Assembly (NCBI GenBank): GCA_019787685.1 | Contig: JAHNUO010000030.1 | Location: 186,001-250,000, forward strand | DNA: 64,000 bases | Origin: Chiua virens | Lineage: Eukaryota > Basidiomycota > Agaricomycetes > Boletales > Boletaceae | Direction: 5' to 3' | Shown: piece after piece, positions 10,482 to 20,613 of the stretch | Numbering within the stretch: the first letter of the stretch is position 1 | How the letters are laid out: every line of letters begins with the position of its first letter | Program-made: the position numbers and the translations under genes | The notes under the pieces: generated by a model | What the model was told of the DNA's origin: nothing | Database searches by the model: none | What the model saw: the letters and a program-made list of their open reading frames with translations, nothing else

Positions 10482-13400
10482 TCAAGGGTGATCGTCGGGG
10501 AGGGATATCTGACCGGTCCGAAACATCAGTTCGGCCTCGGCGCGGTTACAGGCAAGCATCTCTTCCTCGGTGAAGGGGGTCGAGGATGCTGATGGGGTGG
10601 ACGTGGGACGAGAGGGAGGAGCCATGTGGCGGGCGAGGTCCGCTTGGTAGCGGTGGAGATCTTCCAGGAATTCGCCCATTTGCATCTGGTGGAGGGTGTG
10701 CTCGATGTAGGCACGGATGCGATCATGGATCTGTCCAGTAACGGCGGAAAGGAGGTGGGAGTGACGGTCTCGACCAAGCAGGTCGGATTGGACGAAGGTG
10801 AGGCGCTCGCATTGGAGGTAAGCGAGATAAAGGGCGTTGAGCGGCGAGTTTAGGTCAAGGTGGTGCTCGATGGGGAAAGCCATCGCGGGATCTAGGATAA
10901 GTTCGCGCATGCGGCGAAAATACTCGGGGGTAGAGGAGGAGGAACGGATAGTGTGCGAGTGGTACGGCAGGTCTACTGCCTGGAGAGGAGAATGAACGCG
11001 ACGAGGGCGCTCAGTAGGAACAGGCCATTGAGAAGGAGCTCCCCATCCTGCGGAGGCAACTGCTGAAACAGCTGGGGAAGGGGGTCGGGTGGACTCTGTG
11101 AGAGAGGACTCGGTGGAGAGGGTGGAAACATTTGACGTAGGGGTCGCCGGTGGAGGGAGAGGACAGTGAGGGATGGACGCGGTAGGGGTGAAGACGGGAA
11201 CCGAGTGGATAATCTCGTTTTCGAAGTCTGGGGTTGAGCAAGAGCGGTAGGTCATTATCGCCTTGACAGAGACTGGTGGTGGTGGTCGAAGAGGGGAACG
11301 AGTTGGTCTAGGTGGGGGAAAGTCCTTGGGATGGGTGCGCTTATAAGCGTCTACCGTTTCCTTGGCGTTCCCTAAGTTGGATTCGGGTTCCCATGAGTCA
11401 TCGGCGGCGGAGTATCCCTTCCATCGGATCAGGAACTTGCGGTTGAGCGGGTTCCGTGTGTGACGTAAGATCCGTTCAATTTCGTATTCCTCTTCTCCGG
11501 CAACAAGGTCAGGTGGGGGTTTCGGGAAGTTAGGACCGTAGGTTTCCGTTTCGCGATAGGGCGATAACAGAGAAGCATGGAAGACCGGATGGATCTTCCA
11601 GGTCTTAGGGAGGCGGAGTCGGTAGGTGAGCGGAGACAGGACTTCCGTAATGGAAAAAGGTCCTTCTCGGCGAGATGCGAGTTTCGGGGAAATGAGTTCC
11701 CGTTTCAGGTTTCTGGCTTCGAGCCATACTTGGTCTCCTTTAGCAAATGGTTTGAATTTGCGGAAGGATCGAGCTTTCATAGCTTGGCGAGCGAGTTCGT
11801 GTGCTGCGAGGGCTTCGTCTCGGGCAGCGGAAAGAGCGTCAAGGCGTTCCTTGACGGCGGGGAGGTTGGTGTCGGCGATGATCGTGGGTAGTGGACGGGG
11901 TTCGTATCCCATCATCAGGAAGAATGGCGACTTGCCGGTGACGGAGTGAGGGCGGTGGTTGTGCGCGAATTCGGCCATGGGAAGTAGATCGGCCCATTTC
12001 TCCGGATTGTTCTGGCAATACATGCGGAGATATGTTTCGACTTCCTGGTTGACTCGTTCCGTCTCACCATCGGATTGGGGATGATAGGCGGTTGACAGGG
12101 AAAGGCGGTATCCGATAAGCCGGGAGAGCTCTTTTGCGAAAGCAGAAGCGAACTGCGGGCCGCGGTCGGAGATTATCTTGTCATAGAGGCCGAATCGGGT
12201 GTAAACCTTGTGGAAAAAGAGACAGGCTATGCCTGCCGAGTCGGCGGTTTTCACTGTTGGGCAAAGAATTACCCCCTTCGTAAGGCCGTGGTCGACCACG
12301 ACCATGAGAGAATCGTAGCCCTCCGCCGAGACGGGAAGATCCGTGATGAGATCCACGGATACATTCTGGAAGGGACGGGAGCAGGCGGAGGGGATCGGAG
12401 ACAAAGGAGGGGTGGTCGGGTGGGTGTTGACCTTGTGCTGTTGGCAAGCGGCACATCCGGAGACGTAGGAGCGAACAAAGGAGGCAAGGCCGGGCCACCA
12501 AAATTCGGCGGCGACGAGTTGGCGAGTTTTCAAATAACCGGGGTGACCGGCTGAGTGGGAGTCGTGGTGACGAGCAACGATTTGCTGCCGGAGTTCGAGA
12601 TTGGGGGGAACATAGACACGGCCCTGGTAGGTCAGGACGCCGGCGTCGTATTTCCAATCAGAGAGGCGGGCCCGGAAAGAGGACGGGAGACCACCGTCGA
12701 GGGCGTTCAAGGTGTCGAGGATGAGGGGATCGTCGACGGACGACTTAGCAATCAACGACTGTAGGTCAAGAGTGACTAGGTTGACAAAGACGTCGTCGGG
12801 GAGAAGGGTGACGTTCTCATTGTCCGAGTCGGAGGTGATGTGGTCGGGGCGCCGTGAGAGTGCATCCGGGCCATCGAGGAGTTTCCCTGGGACATGGGAG
12901 AAGGTGAGGTCGAAGTCGGCAAGGTCGAGGAGCCAACGAGCTTGTCGTCGGTTTAAGTTTTGGGGTTGACGGAAGTACGTCAAGTTCTTGTGGTCCGAAA
13001 AGACCGTGACGGGGTGTGCGCTTCCACGGAGGTGGTGGCGCCAAGCTTTGAGGGACCGGATGACTGCAAGGAGTTCCCGGTCGTAGATGTCGTAGTTCCT
13101 TTCTGCAGCGTTGAAAGACTGGGAAAGGTAGGAACAAGGTTTCCAGTCGCCGTTTGCGTCGGTCTGGAGGAGTACACCACCGGTCGCGTATTTGGATGCG
13201 TCCGTGGCGATGGCGAAGGGACGAGAGGTGTCTGGAAACCGGAGCACCGGATCCGTGGTGAAAGCCTTTTTCAGGCGGTCGAAAGCATTGATTTGGGCAG
13301 GCCCCCAAGTCCAAGGAGCGTCTTTCTTGGTTAGGTCGACGAGGGGACGAGCGATGGTCGAGTAGTCGGGAATGAACCGACGGTAGAAGTTGGCGAAGCC

Positions 13401-14953
13401 CATGAACAATCGTACGTCCTTGAGCTTGGTAGGGGTCGGCCAGTCAGCGATACCGGCTACCTTGACGGGGTCCATGGCGAGTTCACCTGGTCGGGCGATC
13501 ATGCCGAGGTATTCTACTTCGGTGGTGGCGAAGTGGCATTTTTCGAGTTTCAAGTGAAGGTCGAGTTCCTTCATGCGGGCGAGAACGCGTTTGGTGCGCT
13601 CAGTGTGAGTGGCCTCGTCTTCGGAGAAGATGAGGAGGTCGTCCATGTAGATGACGAGCCATCCTTCGGCGATCATATCGCGGAAAGAGTCGTTCATGAA
13701 ACGTTGGAACGTCGCAGGCGAGTTGGTCAGTCCGAAGAACATGACCGTAGGTTCGAAGAGGCCGCAGTGGGTGATGAAGGCGGCTTTCCATTGATGTCCG
13801 TCCTTGATACGAACGTTGTTGTAACCCCATCGGACGTCAAACTTGGTGAACAGCTTAGCGTCCTTTAGCTTGTCGACGAGGTCGGAGATAAGAGGAAGGG
13901 GGTAGGCGTCGCGAACAGTGTGTTCGTTGACGTAGCGGTAGTCTTGGCATGGACGGAGTTTGCCATCCTTCTTTTTAACGAAGAAGAAGGGAGAGGCCTG
14001 GGGGGAGTTCGAGGGGCGAATCTTGCCATTGGCGAGATGTTCATCGATGAAGTCGTCTGTGGCCTTGCGCTCGTCAGGAGACAAGGGGTAGACCTTTCCG
14101 ACTTTGGGTACGAAGGTGTCTTTCAGATGGATTTCGTGGTCGCAGGACCGCGAGGGAGGCATCTGATTGAAGGGTTCCTTAGCGAATACGGATTCGAATT
14201 CCAAGTATTCCGAAGGGAGGGTGATCTTGGGTTTCTTCGCTGCGGCCGCAAGGGCGGTAGCGTTGGTGAGCTTCTCGGGTTGAGTGGTCCGAACGAAGCG
14301 TTTTCCGGCGCAGGTTATACGATTGACGGAGTGTTGCACGGATTGGGTCGTGAAACGATGCCCAGTTTCGGTGCCGAGGTAGTCGTAGAGTTTGCCGTCC
14401 CAGATGGGATCGACGTCGAGGTGGCGAACGGGACGGATGGGAGGTGGATGAGCGAGTTTGGCGGAGTGTTTGGGTTCATCTGTGGTGATGGGGGGTAGGT
14501 CGGGTTCGGGAGCGGTGACGGTGATGGTTTTGGCTACCCAATCGATGATCGGATTGGTTGCCTTAAGCCAGGGGAGGCCTAGAATGATGTTTTCGGATCC
14601 ACAGTGGATGACGTGGAACTTGATACGTTGGAGCACTCCGCCAAGAGCGATCCGGAGGGTGGTGGTGAATTTGATGTCACCGTTCTTGTTCATGGTGGAA
14701 TCCACGTTCCTAACCGGGATGGGTTTTGGAAGGCGATCCTTCGGGAACTTGTGTTTCTGGACAAAATGCCAGTCAATGCAATTGATCCCGGCCCCAGAGT
14801 CGATGAGGGCACGGGTGTCGACGTCTTGAGAAGTAGCCGTTACGTTCAATCTAACAGGGATTTGCATAGATTGGGACGAAAGCTCAGCTACAAGTACATG
14901 GGTACGAGAATGGGAAGATACCGGCGTCGAATCGGTCTTCCTCCTTAAAAACC
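10482..14953 (-). CDS. pol: Element A Pol polyprotein (protease, RT, RNase H, integrase, chromodomain)
   Basis: From the first Met (14867) it has 1461 codons; the frame is open further upstream to the gag stop, so translation probably enters by -1 frameshift. Protease DSG lies at residues 23-25. RT spans about 250-460 with FDVRWGYNN and YMDD at 407-410. RNase H is about 545-660 (ATDASKYATGG). The integrase has an HHCC zinc domain (about 767-808), catalytic D839, D901 and E937 with the D-x35-E spacing, and a GPY/F-type region. A chromodomain at about 1126-1180 (EYEIERILRHTR, WKGY, SWEPESNL) marks it as a chromovirus, likely directed to modified chromatin. About 260 further residues are Pro-rich and then helical. 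No disrupting mutation was seen. Confidence 0.93.
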
Positions 14954-14954
14954 C
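14920..14954 (-). promoter_or_regulatory. -1 ribosomal frameshift signal at the gag-pol junction of element A
   Basis: In gag frame the minus strand reads ACG GGT TTT TAA. The heptamer G GGT TTT (14948-14954) fits the X XXY YYZ slippery rule, and the -1 frame is open into pol. Six bases after the heptamer a stem-loop follows: GGAAG plus ACCG pair with CGGT plus CTTCC, with a 2-nt bulge and a 9-nt loop. B keeps the same layout. C changes both strands of the inner stem (ACTG/CAGT). Confidence 0.65.
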
Positions 14955-15847
14955 GTGACCGGGGTGGTCACCTTGTTGACGCTCATGGCGTCCTCGTCAT
15001 CCTCCTCGACTTCTACTAAGGCGGGGATAGGTTCTGGTTTCGGAGCGGTCTTCCGAACTTTCTTGGAGGACGACGGGGGGTTTTTGGTCGAGAATGCCGT
15101 GCAGGCGGACGTTTGATGTCCTGGTTTGCGACAGCGGAAACAGAGTTTTTGGTCGAAGCATCGCTTTCGCTCTGCCTCGGTAAGCTTTGGGACATAGATG
15201 GCGTCTACGTCCATGGCGTCAGGGTCTCGCTCCTTCTTGCGAGGTGGCTGCTCGTGGTATACCACGGCGGCGGCGGGTTTCTTGTTTCGGCGAGCGATCT
15301 CGTCGGCACGTTCCCATTGGGTTTTGAAATGAATGGCTTGGGTATACCACTTGTCGATCGTGGTAGGGACCGTATCCATCCCTTGGATGCGTCTCATGAG
15401 GGAAGGTGGGAGTCCGGCGGCGAAGAAGTTAATGAGGACGGAGTCAGAGCCGGCGAGTCCTGCAGTGACGACCTTGTTACGGAAGGAGGAGATATATGAG
15501 GGAACATCCTCGTTCTTGGTGGTGCGGGTGGTGGATAACCAGGCGATGGCGTCGCCCTTGGTGTCATGGTGTTCGAAGTCCTTTCGGAACTCCGTCTGCC
15601 AGTCGGTCCAGGTTCCAAAAGATCTGGCGGTGATGGACCTGGCGCGGAACGTGTCGGCCCAAGTCAGAGCAGATCCTTCGGTCATGAAGGAGAGCGCAAA
15701 AGCGACTCGTTTGTTTTCGGTGTTGTATACGTCTTCATTGACGAAGAGGTATGTGGCGACGTCGTTGAGCCAGGGTATGGCGCGATCGTAGGAGCCATTG
15801 AAGGCGGCGGGTTTTCCGAGACGAAGTTCAACTGCCTTGTTAGACAT
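14945..15847 (-). CDS. gag: Element A Gag (capsid and nucleocapsid)
   Basis: 300 residues, starting MSNKAVELRLGKPAAFNG. Residues 1-195 are a retrotransposon Gag capsid-type domain (AIPWLNDVATYLFVN, W-x-DWQTEFRKDFEHHD, GLPPSLMRRIQGMD). A CCHC zinc knuckle CFRCRKPGHQTSAC lies at 236-249, with a basic region after it and an acidic C-terminal stretch. It packages element RNA. The stop codon at 14945-14947 overlaps the frameshift signal. Upstream, 15848-16227 holds the leader; an acidic in-frame extension is seen in D and C, so a longer Gag is possible. Confidence 0.92.
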   Translation of the reverse strand: MSNKAVELRLGKPAAFNGSYDRAIPWLNDVATYLFVNEDVYNTENKRVAFALSFMTEGSALTWADTFRARSITARSFGTWTDWQTEFRKDFEHHDTKGDAIAWLSTTRTTKNEDVPSYISSFRNKVVTAGLAGSDSVLINFFAAGLPPSLMRRIQGMDTVPTTIDKWYTQAIHFKTQWERADEIARRNKKPAAAVVYHEQPPRKKERDPDAMDVDAIYVPKLTEAERKRCFDQKLCFRCRKPGHQTSACTAFSTKNPPSSSKKVRKTAPKPEPIPALVEVEEDDEDAMSVNKVTTPVTGF

Positions 15848-16227
15848 GTTGGTCGAGGTGGTGGTCGTTCGTACGGGTGGTGGTACGATGGATGGGTTCG
15901 GGTTCCGGATAGATGGTGGTCCGGGGTTCGGCCTTCGTGGGGTCGTAGGGGACGCGAAGGTGGCAAGTGCGGGGAGGTCGAGTGTTTGATGAAGACGGTC
16001 AGCTAGTCGCTGGGTTTCGTCTTCCGAGTCACTGTGTTCGACGTTGATGTCGAGGTCTGCTTCCCGAGGTTCGGAAAGTGGGGTCGAGGGTTCAGGGTTT
16101 TCGTCCGATAGATCAGACGACGGAGTGTGGGAGGCTCAGAGGTTCCAAGCGGGGTTCAAGAGTGGACGGGTGGGAGGTCGTCCGGCAATGGTGGGCAGCT
16201 GGCTGCGCGGTGGCAGGCTGTATTGGC

Positions 16228-16238
16228 AGTCTTGATCT
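16228..16238 (-). other. Self-priming primer-binding site of element A
   Basis: Two bases inside the 5' LTR the minus strand reads AGATCAAGACT. This is the exact complement of AGTCTTGATCT, which lies in the 5' LTR 34 bases downstream of the TATAAATA box (minus strand, 16586-16576), at the predicted RNA 5' end. That is the arrangement of the Tf1/sushi group, where the RNA 5' end folds back as the primer. Confidence 0.75.
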
Positions 16239-16240
16239 TA

Positions 16241-16975
16241 TGTTACGATAGTTCCGGGTAGGACCTAACGTAGCCGCAAAAGCGCCAAGTACCAAGTGGC
16301 TGCGATAACTCAAACAACCACCACTTGATACGTGGTGCGCTGAAGAGTCGAACGAGGGTTTCTGGTCAGCGGATTGCTACCAGAGAGACGAGTGAAAACT
16401 CAGGCGTTGCTGAGAGTTGTCCGGTTGGGAATCTATACCCGAGGGACGGTCAAGTGTCGAGTGGTGACTGCGATGAGTCCGAGTGTTGGGTCAAGGGACG
16501 ACGAGAGAAGTCCCTGGTCGAGTGTACACAAGGAAGGTTCCTTAGTGGAGCAGTGATACTCAGCTAGTATTGCGGAGATCAAGACTGAAGCTACAGGAGT
16601 ATCGCTGCGGGGTATTTATACTACGAGAACTGCGCACGGACCAAGTAACTAAAAGGGGAAGGCCAGAAGAGCGGAAGGGCGAAAGGCCAAAAGGAGTGCG
16701 CAGTAAATCAAAAAGGGAATCGTACGATGCGACTGCAACGGACGATGACGAAGATGAAAAGACAAATGTGAAGCCATCGGATGATGACGAGAAATGAATG
16801 AGTAAGAGCGATGCCATCGGAAGATGACAAGAAAAGAAGAACGTAAGCACTCGGGTAATGCCGGTGCTGGGTTACAAAGGTAAAAAGGGAACGAGTACGG
16901 ATGAACGTACGAGGATACCTAGGTATCGAGTGAAGTGAAGAAGTACAAGAGAGACGAAAGAAAGAAATTGTAACA
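16241..16975 (-). repeat. 5' LTR of element A with TATA box
   Basis: 735 bp. On the minus strand TATAAATA (16620-16613) is followed after about 34 bases by AGTCTTGATCT (16586-16576), the presumed start of R and self-primer. Ends match the 3' LTR; the right target duplication CTGTC is 16976-16980. Confidence 0.95.
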
Positions 16976-16980
16976 CTGTC
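16976..16980. repeat. Right target-site duplication of element A (CTGTC)
   Basis: Perfect copy of 9262-9266. Confidence 0.95.
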
Positions 16981-18513
16981 CCATTGCCTATCACATCCGA
17001 ACTGCTGTCACTGCATTGACAGCCGTATCCGAGGATTTGTAGTACCTTGCTGGGTCAATCGGTTTCTGGCTGTGTATGGAAGCTAAACACACTCTTCTGC
17101 GCAGTTCCTATGCACCATGAAGTGCACACATTGCAGCCACACCCATCACCCTCATTCTTTTTCAACAAACCGCCCTCGCTGCTATCAACCTTGCCCCTCG
17201 CTTCCGCAACCATGCCACCACCCATCTCATCCGAGCTGCCACCTCTACATTTATGGCTGTATCCAAGGACCCATACCTCACTGGTTCAATCGGTTCTGAG
17301 CCAGTTATTGAAACTACGCATGCCCTTCGCTGCTCTCCCAATCTGTTTCCCTCTCTCTCAATTTTACACTAATGCATGCGTCTTGTCATTTCAGTTTATG
17401 CTTCAGCCATCTCTGCCCACATTGGGTTTATTCAACGACCTGGCTGACACAGTTCGGTCACATTTTCCCTTTGACCTGGGAATCTGATCATTTCTTTTTA
17501 CTATTATCAAGATTCCCTCACCCTTTCTCCACAGCATTATCTGGATGACCGGGAGGTCATCAGATATGGCCTACCCAGGGGGGAGGGGTCTACAAGACCG
17601 TCTCAGTTTCTACATGCAACTTTCCGCGTTTTCACAATTTCAGTCATTGAAATCATTCTTTTGATATCTGTTTTGTCTCTGTTTTGTCCCCGGTATTTGT
17701 CCGGCAGATCTCTATCTCACCCCAGGTTTAGTCCAGTGATCAATCATTACTCATTGAACAAGAAACCATTGCAGAAAAGAAAAGAATACTGTATAGAAAA
17801 ACCAACACACAATCATATAGTCCATTCATTTCTTCTACCACTCAATTCACCACTTCGTTATTGCAACCATCTAGAATTCATGCCCTCATCCGCTACGTAC
17901 CACTTCTGCTCTTCGAACGCACATAGGCACAACGCACTTTATCCGGTTGTATCTGGATCGTTTCCAGATGTTTTTAGGTATCATGAAAGGGCATCCGTTG
18001 CAGGTATAGACGCAAAAGACGCACGACGAAGACAAGCCAAGTCGGACACTTGCCAATTGGTTTTATTTCATTTTTTCTCTTTCTTATCACTTCTTTCACG
18101 TTCAACCATACAGTTCTTTTTCTTCATATTTGGATCACACAGCGAGCAGCGAGCAGCGGATAGCAAACTCGGCCGACCAGATCACATTGGATCACACTGG
18201 ACACATGCGGACAAGCAGAATTCACGCAGGACGATTGATGCATACCAGAGATGCTATCACTGCAATGAACACGAAACCATCACACACACTTCGCATCGCA
18301 GATTACAGCCATCCTTCATCCATCGTGCCTTCATGCGTGAGACCATAGACAACAGACACACAGAAAAGCCACGCATCACACCGTCGCAATCACTATCCAA
18401 TCCTGTCATTTGTGGATCATTGTCACTGTGCCGCTATCACCAGTCGTCATTGTCATTCCTGTCATTTTTGGGTCATCATCACTGTGCAGCCACCATCACT
18501 CTCATTGTCATCA

Positions 18514-18545
<32 letters not shown>

Positions 18546-18720
18546 TCTGTCATCACTATCATCACTCTCATTGCTGTCATTCTCTCTGTCGACATATCCG
18601 TCACCCTTTTGTATCCGGACCCATCTGCTGCCATCTACAACTGTCACATTGAACCACCGATCGCATCCCCATACACATCGGGCTGACTGGGGACAGTCAG
18701 CATCTAAAGTCCCCATTGGG
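16981..18720 (+). other. Right internal part of element F, decayed, with a degenerate repeated coding stretch
   Basis: In the frame continuing from left of A, 16976-17370 reads as interrupted protein with a repeated pattern: AVSEDL-YLAGSIG, then AVSKDPYLTGSIG about 80 codons later, each after an LIRA/HIRTA-type helix. A purine tract AGGGGGGAGGGGT lies at 17577-17589. From 18480 to 18600 there are TCATC/TCTGTTG-type simple repeats. A long open frame at 17661-18686 has no credible protein composition. No pol was found. Confidence 0.5.
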
Positions 18721-19336
18721 TGTAGGGAATAGGTATTCCCTGTGCTCGCATAGCACGTTTCTGCACCCTGTTGTCACCCAATCCCGATCCTGATCTGTCT
18801 GCTTGTGTGAACTCATCTGGATTGCTGTATCCGCACCCATTTTGCCTTGGACTCTTTTATTTTATGTTTGATGCTCCTTATTCGTACTTAGCATTGGCTA
18901 GACCATGTCATGCAGCCCTTGCAGGGACATTCGGGTGCCTCTTGAACTTTATACCGTACAAAAACCTTCTTCTTTTATCATTATCCTTACTTAGGACAAG
19001 TCTGAGGGTATTCCTGAGGACTATAAATTCACTGTATTGACAAAAATACAGTAGCTTTGCCCGTGTGCATCTGTCTCACATCATTTTCGGTCGATGTTCA
19101 TTTTTCTCTTGCTCTCCTCGTATTTTCTCAATCCGGATTGGACTGCTGTGTCTGCTTTTCTATCCGTTTTAATCCAGATTCGCCCCAGATTCATCTTGGA
19201 CTACTTAAAAACCATTATTTGTCATTCATCAACTCAGTGTTGTCCCTGGGTTGAACAGAATCGCATTCCTTCACCCTCTTTTCATTTCTTTCAATCCCCC
19301 TGAGTATTGCACTGTAGCTGGGATTTATTACCTTCA
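18721..19336 (+). repeat. 3' LTR of element F
   Basis: 616 bp, aligned throughout with 7275-7887. The last bases TTACCTTCA are followed by CCGT, matching the tetranucleotide before the 5' LTR. Confidence 0.85.
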
Positions 19337-19340
19337 CCGT

Positions 19341-20400
19341 CCAACTCAGCTAGCAGATACAATCCTCCAGTAGTCCTGCAAAGGACCACCATTGGACTGA
19401 GGTAGTGTGGCTTCGTTTTCCAGTTCAGCTCCTTCTCAATTCACGTATTTCAAACCAAGATGAGGTCACCCTGACTAAACTCTTTCATCCATATCTGGTT
19501 CTTGAATCGCGCCTCAAAATCTTTAAAGGACACAAACCGTGATGCCAGGACACATTCTCAGATAGAATTGATATCTGTTTGACACTTTTGGAGCTGACGA
19601 GCTCTCCAAGCTATCAAGCTTTCACTAGAAACTGGGTCAGCATTAGGAACAGGAACAAGAAATGTTGCCTCTGATAAATCAAATGAAAAAAGTGGCTCGA
19701 CTCCATGTACCATAAAGTACAGCGAAAGACCGGTTTCTTTGAGTATAGTGACACGTTTGGCCCAGAAAACAGAGTGAGCGATCGTCAGCCAGCGAACTTC
19801 CCCTCCCAGGGTACTTTTGACAATGGCCTCCTGGACATCGAGATGATGCCATTTGACAATGCCGTTCACCTGAGAGTTGTAAGGGGAAATCTGGATATGG
19901 CAGATACTGTATCGGGTAGCCAAGTTGTTGAGTGCCTGTACAAATGCCGGACTGTTGTCTGTAATGAGCTCAGAGACGGCTCCCCAACAGCATAGGATAT
20001 CTTCAAAAATAAAAGATGCAATGGAGGACGCATTCTCGGATCACAACATGCGCCATTCAGGATATGCAGTAAGAGCGCATCAGGCCTGAACAATATACCA
20101 GTATCCACCTGATTGAGACATTACCATCATGTCGATGTGGACTTTGTGAAATAGCCTGCCCATAACTGGTACAGTAGGAGGGATATGAAACTTCTGTGTC
20201 TGTTGAATTTGACACTTGTGGCAGGTATGGGTATACCATTTGACATCATTGATGAGCAGGAGCCACCAGAAATGTAGCAGTAACCGTGTCCGAACCAAGA
20301 AGACGCCTTTGTGTCCAAGGTTGTCATGCGCCTCCTTAATGTGTCTGTAATGGCGTTTTGTTGGCATGACTAACTGGTGTCAACCGTGCGGTTCTCAATG
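19341..20400 (-). pseudogene. Element E integrase
   Basis: The zinc-binding part (20080-20367) has HIKEAHDNLGHKGV and CHKC. The core has the first aspartate in KVHIDMMV and the second in ITDNSPAF. The glutamate position reads GIVKWHH instead of a GIVE-type motif, a Glu-to-Lys change that would abolish strand transfer. Several frame changes separate the blocks. The C-terminal part reaches LAELDG, where element F is inserted; the remainder is at 7129-7270. Confidence 0.75.
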
Positions 20401-20613
20401 ATAGAGAGATTTGTTTAGAAGGAAGAACCGGGTTGCAGAATTAATGAAGGAAGTGAAGTTGTGATCTGTCAAATCCAGAGGATGGTCATGGTCATCGAGG
20501 AATAGGTGAATCTGATCAATGCATGCTTCTTTTGCCAGAGCTTTGGGGGAATGGGGGATAACCGGTTCTGGTTCTGCTGGTTCTGCTATAGGAGAAACGA
20601 ATACGAATATGGA

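Larger units (their letters stand above)
9267..16975 (-). mobile_element. Element A: young, near-intact Ty3/gypsy chromovirus with self-priming features
   Basis: 7709 bp, two 735-bp LTRs differing at about three positions by eye, and a perfect 5-bp duplication CTGTC. Order on the minus strand: 5' LTR (16241-16975), self-priming site, gag, -1 frameshift signal, pol with protease, RT, RNase H, integrase and chromodomain, then a UGA followed by an in-frame zinc-knuckle tail, then the 3' LTR (9267-10001). The sequence is rich in CpG, unlike older copies, which fits recent insertion. Confidence 0.95.
7275..19336 (+). mobile_element. Element F: non-autonomous gypsy-like LTR element with gag only
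   Basis: LTRs at 7275-7887 and 18721-19336 (TGTAGGGAATAGG...TTACCTTCA) are flanked by a perfect 4-bp duplication CCGT (7271-7274 and 19337-19340). Removing the nested element A and its duplication leaves about 4.35 kb. The internal part encodes a Gag-like protein on the plus strand but no recognisable protease, RT or integrase. The primer-binding site and Gag resemble those of element E, so F was probably mobilised in trans by an E-type element. Confidence 0.8.

Noticed and set aside
17661..18686. 341-codon open frame in element F
   Set aside because: Composition is dominated by simple TCATC/TCTGTTG repeats and random-looking His/Ser/Ile runs; no motif, and it lies in the decayed non-coding half of F.
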